From Flavobacteriales bacterium (GTDB lineage Bacteria > Bacteroidota > Bacteroidia > Flavobacteriales_F > PHOS-HE28), in contig JADJCX010000012.1 of NCBI GenBank assembly GCA_016703005.1, forward strand, positions 51,425-115,424: a stretch of 64,000 bases of DNA. Direction: 5' to 3'. Shown here piece by piece: positions 56,550 through 63,475 of the stretch. Made by a program: the position numbers and the translations under genes. The notes beneath the pieces are model-generated. The model did no database searches, was not told where the DNA came from, and saw nothing but the letters and a program-made list of their open reading frames with translations. The stretch's first letter is position 1. Each line of letters begins with the position of its first letter.

Positions 56550-56757
56550 TCAAGAGCTGCTTCGCCGACTTCAGCTTCTTGCGTCCGCTCAAGTGCGCCT
56601 TCACATCCTCCATCGCCTCCATCACCTCCAGGGCCACGCGCCCTTTCTTCTCGTTCTTGAAGATGTTCACCACATCCACGAAGTCGAGTTCTTTCAGCAG
56701 CTGGTCGAACAGCCGTTTCTTGCTGGGGTCCGTTATGTCCAGTACGTAGCGTGCCAT
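56539..56757 (-). CDS. Antitoxin of the RelE/ParE module
   Basis: A 72-residue antitoxin upstream of and overlapping the toxin. The sequence MARYVLDITDPSKKRLFDQL and NIFKNEKKGRVALEVMEAME, with a Lys-rich end (GRKKLKSAKQLLNEL), suits the antitoxins that pair with this toxin type. No frame break. Together they form a stabilising module between hairpin copies 4 and 5. Confidence 0.78.
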   Translation of the reverse strand: MARYVLDITDPSKKRLFDQLLKELDFVDVVNIFKNEKKGRVALEVMEAMEDVKAHLSGRKKLKSAKQLLNEL

Positions 56758-56788
56758 GCAACGAAAGTAAGGGCTTGGGTGGGCAAAG

Positions 56789-56889
56789 TCGGGCCAGAGG
56801 CCCTATACCTGAGGACCTCGGGAAAACCGTCCTCGTCCCGGAACGGGGCCGAGCGCCTGCCTGCGCGCGAAAGCCGAGGTAGTGCGGGG
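56789..56889 (+). repeat. Cassette-type hairpin repeat, copy 5
   Basis: GGGCCAGAGGCCC, then CTCGGGAAAACC and GCGAAAGCCGAGGTAGTGCG, with about 20 extra bases (CGTCCTCGTCCCGGAACGGG) in the middle. It ends 10 bp before the stop of the next minus-strand gene. Confidence 0.85.
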
Positions 56890-56899
56890 AGTGGCACAA

Positions 56900-57589
56900 C
56901 TACAGTGATACTGTCACCCGGATCGACAGGGGCGGAGAGAATGCCACTTGCTGAACCTGTGTCACGAACGTATCGTCCTCCAAGTACGGTACGCCTTCAC
57001 TGATCGGCTCATAAAAGGTGCGCTTTGCCTCTTCGCCTATCGTGTAGCGCCAAGAAGCTTCAGTAAGCAGGCTGATCCTCTTATTGATATTGAAGCGAAT
57101 GCCTAGCACCGCAGCGCCACCGGCGGTGGTGGTATTGGTCTCCTGCCCGTAGTAGTGGAACTCACCGAACTGGTGGATATTGTCGCGGAAGTTGTTGTCC
57201 ATCCCGAACAGCAGGTCCACGCCATAGAAGCAGCTCCAGCGGCGCGTAAGCACCATGGCTTGTTCAGCCCCGACCCTCACATCGAACGTGGTGGAGGTGG
57301 TATGTGGGGGATACGGATTGAACGATGAGATGTCCTCTTGGCTGTCCTGGTACAGGACACCGATCCCGGCGCGCAGGTTCACCTTCCGGAACAAGTGGCG
57401 ATAGGTCAAGTAGTATGGATCAAGATCAACGCCGGGCGTAGCATCTTGGGTGAACTGTATGATGAAGTAGGTCATGTCCAGGCCGATCTCATCGTTCAGT
57501 TTCCGCTCCTGCTCGGGTTCTTCCTGAGCATTCGTTGCGATGGCAAGGAACATGGGAACAGGTAGCAATGCAGCACGTATGGAACGCAT
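56900..57589 (-). CDS. Outer-membrane protein, hypothetical (229 aa)
   Basis: Signal peptide ending AIATNAQEE, then a barrel-like sequence (LDMTYFIIQFTQDATPGVDL; LRAGIGVLYQDSQEDISSFN; CFYGVDLLFGMDNNF; AAVLGIRFNINKRISLLTEA) ending SPPLSIRVTVSL. Alternating strands and a hydrophobic last residue suit a small outer-membrane barrel. Frame intact. It stands alone between hairpin copies 5 and 6. Confidence 0.72.
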   Translation of the reverse strand: MRSIRAALLPVPMFLAIATNAQEEPEQERKLNDEIGLDMTYFIIQFTQDATPGVDLDPYYLTYRHLFRKVNLRAGIGVLYQDSQEDISSFNPYPPHTTSTTFDVRVGAEQAMVLTRRWSCFYGVDLLFGMDNNFRDNIHQFGEFHYYGQETNTTTAGGAAVLGIRFNINKRISLLTEASWRYTIGEEAKRTFYEPISEGVPYLEDDTFVTQVQQVAFSPPLSIRVTVSL

Positions 57590-57655
57590 CGTACAGGTAG
57601 GTTAGGGTTCGCGTGCTAAGACGCTACAACATGAAGATCATTGTGAGCACCTCAC

Positions 57656-57733
57656 ATGTCCCGGCGGGCCAAGAGGCCCTAGAACCCTGAGGCCCGCGGC
57701 AAAACCCGCGCGCAATAGCCGAGCTATTGCGGG
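57656..57733 (+). repeat. Cassette-type hairpin repeat, copy 6
   Basis: CCCGGCGGGCC and CCCTAGAACCCTGAGGCCCG, then a perfect hairpin CAATAGC-CGA-GCTATTG inside CCCGC...CGGG. The stem bases differ from other copies on both sides at once. Confidence 0.9.
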
Positions 57734-57772
57734 CATGTGGCACCACATACACACGTGCGCCAGCGGAAAGCA

Positions 57773-58633
57773 CTATCGACCGACGGCTGCGAAACGCAGC
57801 ACAGCCTCCCCTTGCGCGCTGCGCAAGGCGGCGCAATACACCCCGCATAACAGTTGCGGCAGCACCACCCGCTGTGCGGCGCCCACCGCCACATCGCGCT
57901 CGAACACACGGCGTCCTGCGGCATCGGTAATGCACAGCACACTGTTCTGCCAGGTGCTCACCAACAGTGCATCGCCGGTCCACGCCAGCACGTTGCCGAT
58001 CGCTGGAGCCAACGGTTGCACAGGCAACGCCAAGGCTTGGTAACCGATCTCCTGTACCACGGCATACGCGCTCTGCGGACCGTAGGTATCGATGCGCAGC
58101 CAACCGTAGTGCACGCCGCCCACGTCCCACTTTTTGAACACCAAGTAACCGTCGACCACCGCACTCCAAGCGTGCATGTTGCTGGTGTACGCACCAGGGT
58201 TACTGGAGTAGGCGATCGAATTGAGGAAGGGTGAGTTGGTGAACAGCTCGTTGCCGGTGGTCAGTTCGCCCAGTGCGAATTGCTGTGGCACGGGCACCGT
58301 GTCCGGTCCGCCGAAAACGGCATCGGCCGAATCGATGGCCGTTGTGGTGGCCAACAACGTGGAGTCGCCACAAAGCACGCTCAGGCTGCGACCGCTGCCG
58401 AGGCCGCCAACGTAGTGGTAGCTCTTCACCAACAGATCCACCACCCCATCGTTGTCGGGATCGAACGCGTACGTATCGGTACCCTGCCACGGCGCTTCAA
58501 CCGTGTCGCCGATGAGGATCGCCACCATGGAATCCTGCGGAACGCCCACGGTGAATACGCCCGGCTGCGCAAGGCATGTGCACCAGCCCGAAAGGACCAA
58601 CAGCGGAAGGATCGATCCACGCCTCGCGTTCAT
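57773..58633 (-). CDS. Secreted protein with T9SS-like C-terminal domain
   Basis: A 286-residue protein. Signal peptide ending CTCLAQPG. The body has DTYAFDPDNDGVVDLLVKSY and WSAVVDGYLVFKKWDVGGVH. The last 70 residues (LLVSTWQNSVLCITDAAGRR, then LCGVYCAALRSAQGEAVLRF) follow the pattern of type IX sorting domains (DAxGR and GVYxxxLRxxxG). Probably exported to the surface. It stands alone between hairpin copies 6 and 7. Confidence 0.75.
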   Translation of the reverse strand: MNARRGSILPLLVLSGWCTCLAQPGVFTVGVPQDSMVAILIGDTVEAPWQGTDTYAFDPDNDGVVDLLVKSYHYVGGLGSGRSLSVLCGDSTLLATTTAIDSADAVFGGPDTVPVPQQFALGELTTGNELFTNSPFLNSIAYSSNPGAYTSNMHAWSAVVDGYLVFKKWDVGGVHYGWLRIDTYGPQSAYAVVQEIGYQALALPVQPLAPAIGNVLAWTGDALLVSTWQNSVLCITDAAGRRVFERDVAVGAAQRVVLPQLLCGVYCAALRSAQGEAVLRFAAVGR

Positions 58634-58710
58634 TCATGGCCAAGATAGCTAAGGGCACGCACGAGATCGGCATGTTGCCTAGCACGCCACCAAGGGCTCT
58701 GCCCTATCCT

Positions 58711-58818
58711 GTTGTTGATCGCACAAGACTTGTCCCGGCGGGCCAGTGGCCCTAGAACCCTGAGGCCCTCGGGAAAAACCCGAGCGCCTGCCCGCACGGT
58801 GCAGCCGAGCTGGTGCGG
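58711..58818 (+). repeat. Cassette-type hairpin repeat, copy 7
   Basis: Full length: GTTGTTGATCGCACAAGACT, then TGTCCCGGCGGGCCAGTGGC, CTCGGGAAAAACCCGAG and CAGCCGAGCTGGTGCGG. The next gene starts 81 bp downstream on the plus strand. Confidence 0.92.
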
Positions 58819-58898
58819 TGTACTACCTTGCCAAGGAACAGCGAAGTTTATTGCTGCCTCGTCTGAACGATGTGCAACACTGGCCAAGGATCCTTGTC

Positions 58899-59858
58899 AT
58901 GAAAAGGGCAGCCCCTATCTGTTACACACTCACCGTGCTGGCCTTGGCAAGCGGGTGCAAAAAGGAAGAGGGTTCACCCGGGCATACATTCTCTCTTTTC
59001 ACACACCCACTGTATGCCTGGCACACTGGGAACGAGCTGACGGCCACGGAAACGTTCTGGGTCGACGCGGCAACGGGCGACACCCTGGAGCTCGGCGGGC
59101 ATGCGAAGATCTTCTTTGACCCAGCGGCTTTCATCACCAGCGGCGGGGCGCCGGTGAGCGGTCCGGTTCGGGTGAAGGTGTTGGTGGTCCTCGACGCGGC
59201 GGATATGGTTCTTGTGAACAAGACCTCCATTGGCGACAACAACGGCACGCGGCAACTGCTCAAAAGCGGCGGTGAACTGAAGATCACCGCGGATCAGGAC
59301 AATGTGCAACTGGGGATCGTGCCGAACAGCGCCACAGTGATGCTGCCCGGTAGCGATCCCGATACCGACATGCGCACCAGCTATAGTACAACCACCGCCT
59401 CCTACACGGGCGACCTGATCTGGACCACCACGGGCGACACCGCCTACGTGGTGCCGGACAGCATCCTGCAGGCGTTCGGCGAAGGGGATTGGTTCTACTA
59501 CACGTTCACCATCAACACCCTCGGGTGGGTCGGTTGCGGCACCTTTCAATCGGGGGCGACAGCGTCATTTAATATCACGACGCCTCCGGGGATCGACTAC
59601 AACAACGCTCACGTGTGGGTGGTGGTACCCGCGCTCAACACCGCTATCAGGCGGTCGGGATTGGTCGGGGGTACTTACCACCACTTCGACCATCTCCCTA
59701 TTGGCCTCGACGCCGTGATAGTCTCCCTCGCCGAAGTGCAGGAGGGGCAGTACTACTCGTCGTTCACGAACATCACCATCGCCGACGGACTAGCGCCGAC
59801 CCTCATCTACCAAGCCACCACATTGGCGCAATTCGAGGCGGCTGTGCGCGCACTGTGA
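58899..59858 (+). CDS. Lipoprotein (319 aa)
   Basis: The signal peptide ends LALASGCKKEE with lipobox Cys at 20. The mature part includes LFTHPLYAWHTGNELTATET, GPVRVKVLVVLDAADMVLVN, LLKSGGELKITADQDNVQLG and FTINTLGWVGCGTFQSGATA, beta-rich and unassigned, with a carboxypeptidase-like flavour. Transcription is opposite to the preceding minus-strand genes although the flanking hairpin copies keep their direction. ATG 58899 is chosen for the signal peptide. Confidence 0.72.
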   Translation: MKRAAPICYTLTVLALASGCKKEEGSPGHTFSLFTHPLYAWHTGNELTATETFWVDAATGDTLELGGHAKIFFDPAAFITSGGAPVSGPVRVKVLVVLDAADMVLVNKTSIGDNNGTRQLLKSGGELKITADQDNVQLGIVPNSATVMLPGSDPDTDMRTSYSTTTASYTGDLIWTTTGDTAYVVPDSILQAFGEGDWFYYTFTINTLGWVGCGTFQSGATASFNITTPPGIDYNNAHVWVVVPALNTAIRRSGLVGGTYHHFDHLPIGLDAVIVSLAEVQEGQYYSSFTNITIADGLAPTLIYQATTLAQFEAAVRAL

Positions 59859-59960
59859 GCCTGTTTCCGAGCCGCAGGGTCGTCCGTTAAGTGCACGGAC
59901 AGACCGCTGCGGAGGTGGCGAGGACACACGACTGGGCTGAATATTATTTTGCCCCGTACG

Positions 59961-60536
59961 ATGGGTTTGTTCCATACCGCCACGGACAAGGAGATCCTTG
60001 CCGCTCGTAAGAAGATCATCGTGGAGGTCGGAATTCCGGCGCTGGTGCGACAAGGCTTTGAGCGTGCGCCATTCTCCACCACATGGTTCGGCTACTATCC
60101 CGGTCTCCATGCATACTGTTATGAACTCGCGAGGCTCAAGGAAGGCGGCATCCTGGAGACCGTGACGATCGATGTCATTGGTGGAGAGGGATGGATACAG
60201 ATCCGCGCCAATGCCCTTCGCCTGCATCCGCCTCCTGCCTCGGTGGAGGCATTGAAAGGACAGGATGGTTTGCAGTTCCAGCTGCCACCCAACAACCGGA
60301 ACGAGATGCGGTTGCGGATTGATGATCGGCCAGGTCTACCGCTGTTCCACATGTTCGCACGGAAGCACAAACTGGGGTCGTACTGGACAAGAAAGGCGTT
60401 CGAGCGAGAAGTGGAGCGCCTTTCTCGCCTCATTGAACAGGACATGAACGCCATCGACGGTTACTTCGATCGCTGGCATGCGCTTCATCAGCCGATGGAT
60501 GTGGATCAGATGGGGCATCCAACACTGAAGACCTGA
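59961..60536 (+). CDS. Hypothetical protein (191 aa)
   Basis: A soluble protein without signal peptide or membrane helix. It has a compact N-terminal part (ILAARKKIIVEVGIPALVRQ) and an amphipathic C-terminal helix (SYWTRKAFEREVERLSRLIE). No family recognised. ATG 59961 is preferred over a TTG four codons before. It shares one repeat interval with the lipoprotein upstream, the only interval seen with two separate non-TA genes. Confidence 0.6.
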   Translation: MGLFHTATDKEILAARKKIIVEVGIPALVRQGFERAPFSTTWFGYYPGLHAYCYELARLKEGGILETVTIDVIGGEGWIQIRANALRLHPPPASVEALKGQDGLQFQLPPNNRNEMRLRIDDRPGLPLFHMFARKHKLGSYWTRKAFEREVERLSRLIEQDMNAIDGYFDRWHALHQPMDVDQMGHPTLKT

Positions 60537-60613
60537 CGCGTTCGAGCAGGTACGCCGCATGCGTTCGGGTTTTCCCGAGTGCGCTTCTCAACTAGGGGCA
60601 CTGCTCCGCCTTC

Positions 60614-60706
60614 TTGTTGATCGCCCAAGACTTGTTCCGGCGGGCCACAGGCTCCCGAGAGCCACTCGCAGGAAGCGAGCGGCGGCGTAAGCCGAGCGGG
60701 TGCGGG
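60614..60706 (+). repeat. Cassette-type hairpin repeat, copy 8 (diverged)
   Basis: CTTGTTGATCGCCCAAGACT and GTTCCGGCGGGCCACAGGCT at the left, then altered inner hairpins and TAAGCCGAGCGGGTGCGGGG. It lies 15 bp before the stop of the next minus-strand gene. Confidence 0.75.
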
Positions 60707-60721
60707 GCAGGTGCTTACCCG

Positions 60722-62113
60722 CTACTCGATAACAAGTTTCATTGAACGTAGCGCTCGTGCACCCCGGAAGTGGATCAAGTAAGACCCTGGTGCATATCGG
60801 TCAAGAGGTATATCGGTGATCACATCGGTGATCGCCCGATCATCGAGCACCTTACCCGCCAGATCCGAAATGCGCATGCGGGCTGGTAGTTCATTGGCCC
60901 CTACGGTCAGCTGTGCCCTGTCATGGGCGGGATTCGGGCCGAACCACGCGGTATTGTTCTCTTCGTCGGCGATCATCCCGGTCTGCTCAACGGAACTGCA
61001 TGGCCCGAACTGGTCGTTGATGAAATGCGGCAGGCCGGAGCGGCTCTCGCCGGTGCCGATGTACACCGCTGAATCGATCATGTTGCAGGCAAGCCCGGGT
61101 TGATCGGGTTGCTCGATCGAGTTCAAATACGCATGTCCGTGTACCGGCATATAGAGCTTGCCGTTGGGACCGATCTGTATGGACAGCGAAGGGGTAATGG
61201 CCGTTGTGGTGACGCCCACCGCCTGCATTGAGCCGACGATGTCCGCGCTGTTGAGGTCGAGTTGGAAGATCCGCCGGGGCAGGGCCCATTCCAACAGGTA
61301 AAGGAACCTGCAGTTCGGTGAGAAGGCACTACCGTAATACGATCCGGGAATGGTGAGCAGGGTGTCCAACGATCCGGCGGCTTTATCGAACGCGAGCAGG
61401 CGGGCCCCACCTTGGTGGTCCGCATGGCACACGCGGTCGCCGTCAGCGTTCGCGGAGAGCGTTCCGCCAACGAACGGGGGACTGGGGAACACCGTGCTGT
61501 GGACAGGCGCATGGATGGAATCCGCATCCACCAGGAAAGCCATCAGGTCCGCGCCGGAGAGTTCCTGGGCGATCAACCACACATCCGTTCCGTTGGCGTG
61601 GCGCACCAGCGCGATGCTCTCCGAGACATCGTCATGCACAGGGATCCCCTTCGCGGTAACATCACCCAAGCCCCCATCCAACATCATGTCCACAATGGAG
61701 TAGCGTAAACCACCGGCGTAGAAATGTTCTGCGCAATCCGTGGTGAAGAGGTAATACTGCGCTGGATGTCCCGGGCGTTGCACCGCGATGGTGCCCTGGT
61801 TGGAACTCATGCATCCCCCGGCGAAGGCCATATCGCCGTTGGGCATCACGTCGTGGTTCCGGTTCCACACCTTCCCGGCAGTGGTCTGCAATGGCCCGCC
61901 GTTGCTGTAGAACAGCAGGCCATCCACCGCACCGCTCATGGTGGTGCTGCTCTCGATCGAGTAAAGTTCGCCATCGTTCAGCGGCATTACGGTGTTGCCC
62001 ACGAACTCCACACCGGCATGGTCGCCGAAGTACCGGATCGAACCCACCTGCGCATGGATCACCGGCAGTATGCCGAGAAAGGATATGGCGAACAGACAGC
62101 GTTGCAACTGCAT
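60722..62113 (-). CDS. T9SS-exported WD40/propeller-like surface protein
   Basis: A 463-residue protein. Signal peptide ending LGILPVIHAQV. The body is beta-propeller-like (RYFGDHAGVEFVGNTVMPLN; DVWLIAQELSGADLMAFLVD; SYYGSAFSPNCRFLYLLEWA; ALPRRIFQLDLNSADIVGSM). The last 75 residues (NTAWFGPNPAHDRAQLTVGA and DRYAPGSYLIHFRGARALRS) are a type IX sorting domain with the usual NP start. ATG 62113 is chosen for the signal peptide. The frame is open well beyond it, but that part is not coding-like. Confidence 0.82.
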   Translation of the reverse strand: MQLQRCLFAISFLGILPVIHAQVGSIRYFGDHAGVEFVGNTVMPLNDGELYSIESSTTMSGAVDGLLFYSNGGPLQTTAGKVWNRNHDVMPNGDMAFAGGCMSSNQGTIAVQRPGHPAQYYLFTTDCAEHFYAGGLRYSIVDMMLDGGLGDVTAKGIPVHDDVSESIALVRHANGTDVWLIAQELSGADLMAFLVDADSIHAPVHSTVFPSPPFVGGTLSANADGDRVCHADHQGGARLLAFDKAAGSLDTLLTIPGSYYGSAFSPNCRFLYLLEWALPRRIFQLDLNSADIVGSMQAVGVTTTAITPSLSIQIGPNGKLYMPVHGHAYLNSIEQPDQPGLACNMIDSAVYIGTGESRSGLPHFINDQFGPCSSVEQTGMIADEENNTAWFGPNPAHDRAQLTVGANELPARMRISDLAGKVLDDRAITDVITDIPLDRYAPGSYLIHFRGARALRSMKLVIE

Positions 62114-62196
62114 GGGATCGTTCCGTTGGTTTAACGAAACTACCCCGGGCCGCAATGCGTGCTGGCCGGTGCGGGATGGCGTCGTGCACAGCGGCT

Positions 62197-62248
62197 GGTT
62201 GATGCGCAGCCATCCCCGCACGCGCGCTACAGCCGAGCTGGTGCGGGG
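62197..62248 (+). repeat. Cassette-type hairpin repeat, copy 9 (short)
   Basis: GTTGATGCGCAGCCATCCCC joins directly to the last hairpin (GCGCTACAGCCGAGCTGGTG), so the middle is missing. A TA module begins 36 bp downstream. Confidence 0.75.
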
Positions 62249-62284
62249 AGCATGGCAGCATACATTTGGGCAACCGCTCGTTCC

Positions 62285-62507
62285 ATGAAGCTCAACGAAC
62301 TGAAGATCTCGCTGGTGCAACAGATCCTCCATTCCGAGGACGCCGATGAATTGCGCACCGTTGATGAATTGCTCAACCACGGCGCACCGTTCGAATTGAG
62401 CGCGAAGGAGAAGGCGGAACTCGACAAGGACTTCGCCGACTATAAGGCAGGCAAGGGGCGCAACTACACTTGGAACGAGGTGAAGGCACACGCCCGAAAG
62501 CGCATGA
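62285..62507 (+). CDS. Antitoxin of a RelE/ParE module (probable frame break)
   Basis: ATG 62285 starts KLNELKISLVQQILHSEDAD, ELRTVDELLNHGAPFELSAK and NYTWNEVKAHARKR, typical of addiction-module antitoxins whose C-terminus wraps the toxin. As given, it stays in frame with the toxin instead of stopping. A one-base difference would place a TGA at 62505-62507 and give the usual ATGA overlap. Confidence 0.7.
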
Positions 62508-62806
62508 GCTACAGCCCCGACTTCCGACCGGCTGCGCGGGAGGATATCGCCGAAGGATACGCTTGGTATGAAGCCCGACGCCAAGGCTTTGGGCGAAGCT
62601 TTCCTGCTCGAAGTGCAACGGTGCATGACGATCCTGCTGCGATCACCGGGCGCATTCCGGCGGATACACAAGGAATTCAGGCAAGCACTTCTGGACCGCT
62701 TCCCTACGTCATCGTGTACAAGGTTTCCGGTAAGCGCATTGTGATCATGCGCGTATTCCATTGCAGCCAAGACCCGAAGAAGAAGTTCCGCAAGAAGCGC
62801 AAGTAA
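62504..62806 (+). CDS. RelE/ParE-family toxin (two compensating frame shifts)
   Basis: ATG 62504 opens MSYSPDFRPAAREDIAEGYA, WYEARRQGFG and, after an extra G, the second frame gives EAFLLEVQRCMTILLRSPGA and FRRIHKEFRQALLDRF. The first frame resumes PYVIVYKVSGKRIVIMRVFH and ends KKKFRKKRK. All parts match the ParE/RelE fold. Total about 100 residues. The hairpin repeat copy 10 begins one base after its TAA. Confidence 0.78.
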   Translation: MSYSPDFRPAAREDIAEGYAWYEARRQGFGRSFPARSATVHDDPAAITGRIPADTQGIQASTSGPLPYVIVYKVSGKRIVIMRVFHCSQDPKKKFRKKRK

Positions 62807-62890
62807 GCGGCGGGCCAGTGGCCCTAGAACCCTGAGGCCCGCGGCTGCAACCCCGAGCGCTTGCCCGCGCGACAGCCGAGCTGGTGCGGG
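62807..62890 (+). repeat. Cassette-type hairpin repeat, copy 10
   Basis: Starts directly after the toxin stop: GCGGCGGGCCAGTGGCCCTA, GAACCCTGAGGCCCGCGG, and GCGACAGCCGAGCTGGTGCG. It lacks the left CACAAGACTTG part. Confidence 0.88.
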
Positions 62891-62909
62891 TGCCGGTGAA
62901 CCGCATGGC

Positions 62910-63260
62910 TCAACACTTGTTCCAGCCCTCCTGATCCACGTGGATGTCGAGGAAGTCGATCTTTCCCTTCACTGCAGCTTCGGTACCCGGCGCACCAGCG
63001 CCATCACGTCAGCCTTCTCCGATACTTGCACGGGTTGTATGTGCAAACCAACACCCTGTGCGCACGCAGGAGTACTCAATGTTCATAGCTCGTTTCGCGC
63101 GCCACGCGCGCAGAAATGGCCACCAATCCATCACGCACCGAGCCCATCGATGCGAAGGGTCACGATCGCATCCACGGTCGTTTCGGGAACATCTTGCTGT
63201 GCAACCAACGGGCGCGGCTGCACAAACGAACAACAGGAAAAGGAGGATCGTGCGGAACAT
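62910..63260 (-). CDS. Secreted small protein, badly frame-broken
   Basis: ATG 63260 begins a signal peptide (MFRTILLFLLFVCAA). Pieces in shifting frames read PLVAQQDVPETTVDAIVTLR, IDGLG, RDGLVAISARVARETSYEH, VQVSEKADVMALVRRVPK and VKGKIDFLDIHVDQEGWNKC before the stop at 62910. The pieces are in order and coding-like, so one gene of about 115 residues is likely with three or more indels. It could be a true pseudogene. Alone between hairpin copies 10 and 11. Confidence 0.5.
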
Positions 63261-63343
63261 GGGGTCGGTGCTTTGTGAAAGGTCCGGAACGGGTTGAAGG
63301 ACGGACATGACTTCGATCAGGCATCATCAGGCCCCGGGTTCCT

Positions 63344-63452
63344 GTGTTGATCACACAAGACTTGTCCCGGCGGGCCAGAGGCCCTAGAACCCTGAGGCAC
63401 TCGGGAAAAACCCGAGCGCCTGCCCGCGCGCGATAGCCGAGCTAGTGCGGGG
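63344..63452 (+). repeat. Cassette-type hairpin repeat, copy 11
   Basis: Full length: TGTGTTGATCACACAAGACT, GTCCCGGCGGGCCAGAGGCC, CTCGGGAAAAACCCGAG and GATAGCCGAGCTAGTGCGGG. The inner stem is TAGC-CGA-GCTA where copies 7, 9 and 10 have CAGC-CGA-GCTG. The next gene begins 24 bp downstream. Confidence 0.92.
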
Positions 63453-63475
63453 CTGCCCGCATGTACTTTGGCTTG

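Noticed and set aside
60722..62770. 682-residue form of the T9SS propeller protein
   Set aside because: The extra N-terminal part overlaps the TA module and hairpin copy 9 on the other strand. A good signal peptide begins at 62113.
53495..63452. Canonical class of integron attC sites
   Set aside because: The copies lack the GTTRRRY/RYYYAAC core boxes in consistent positions (GTTGATC at the left end does not fit), sequence conservation is much higher than in attC sites, and no integrase gene is in the window.
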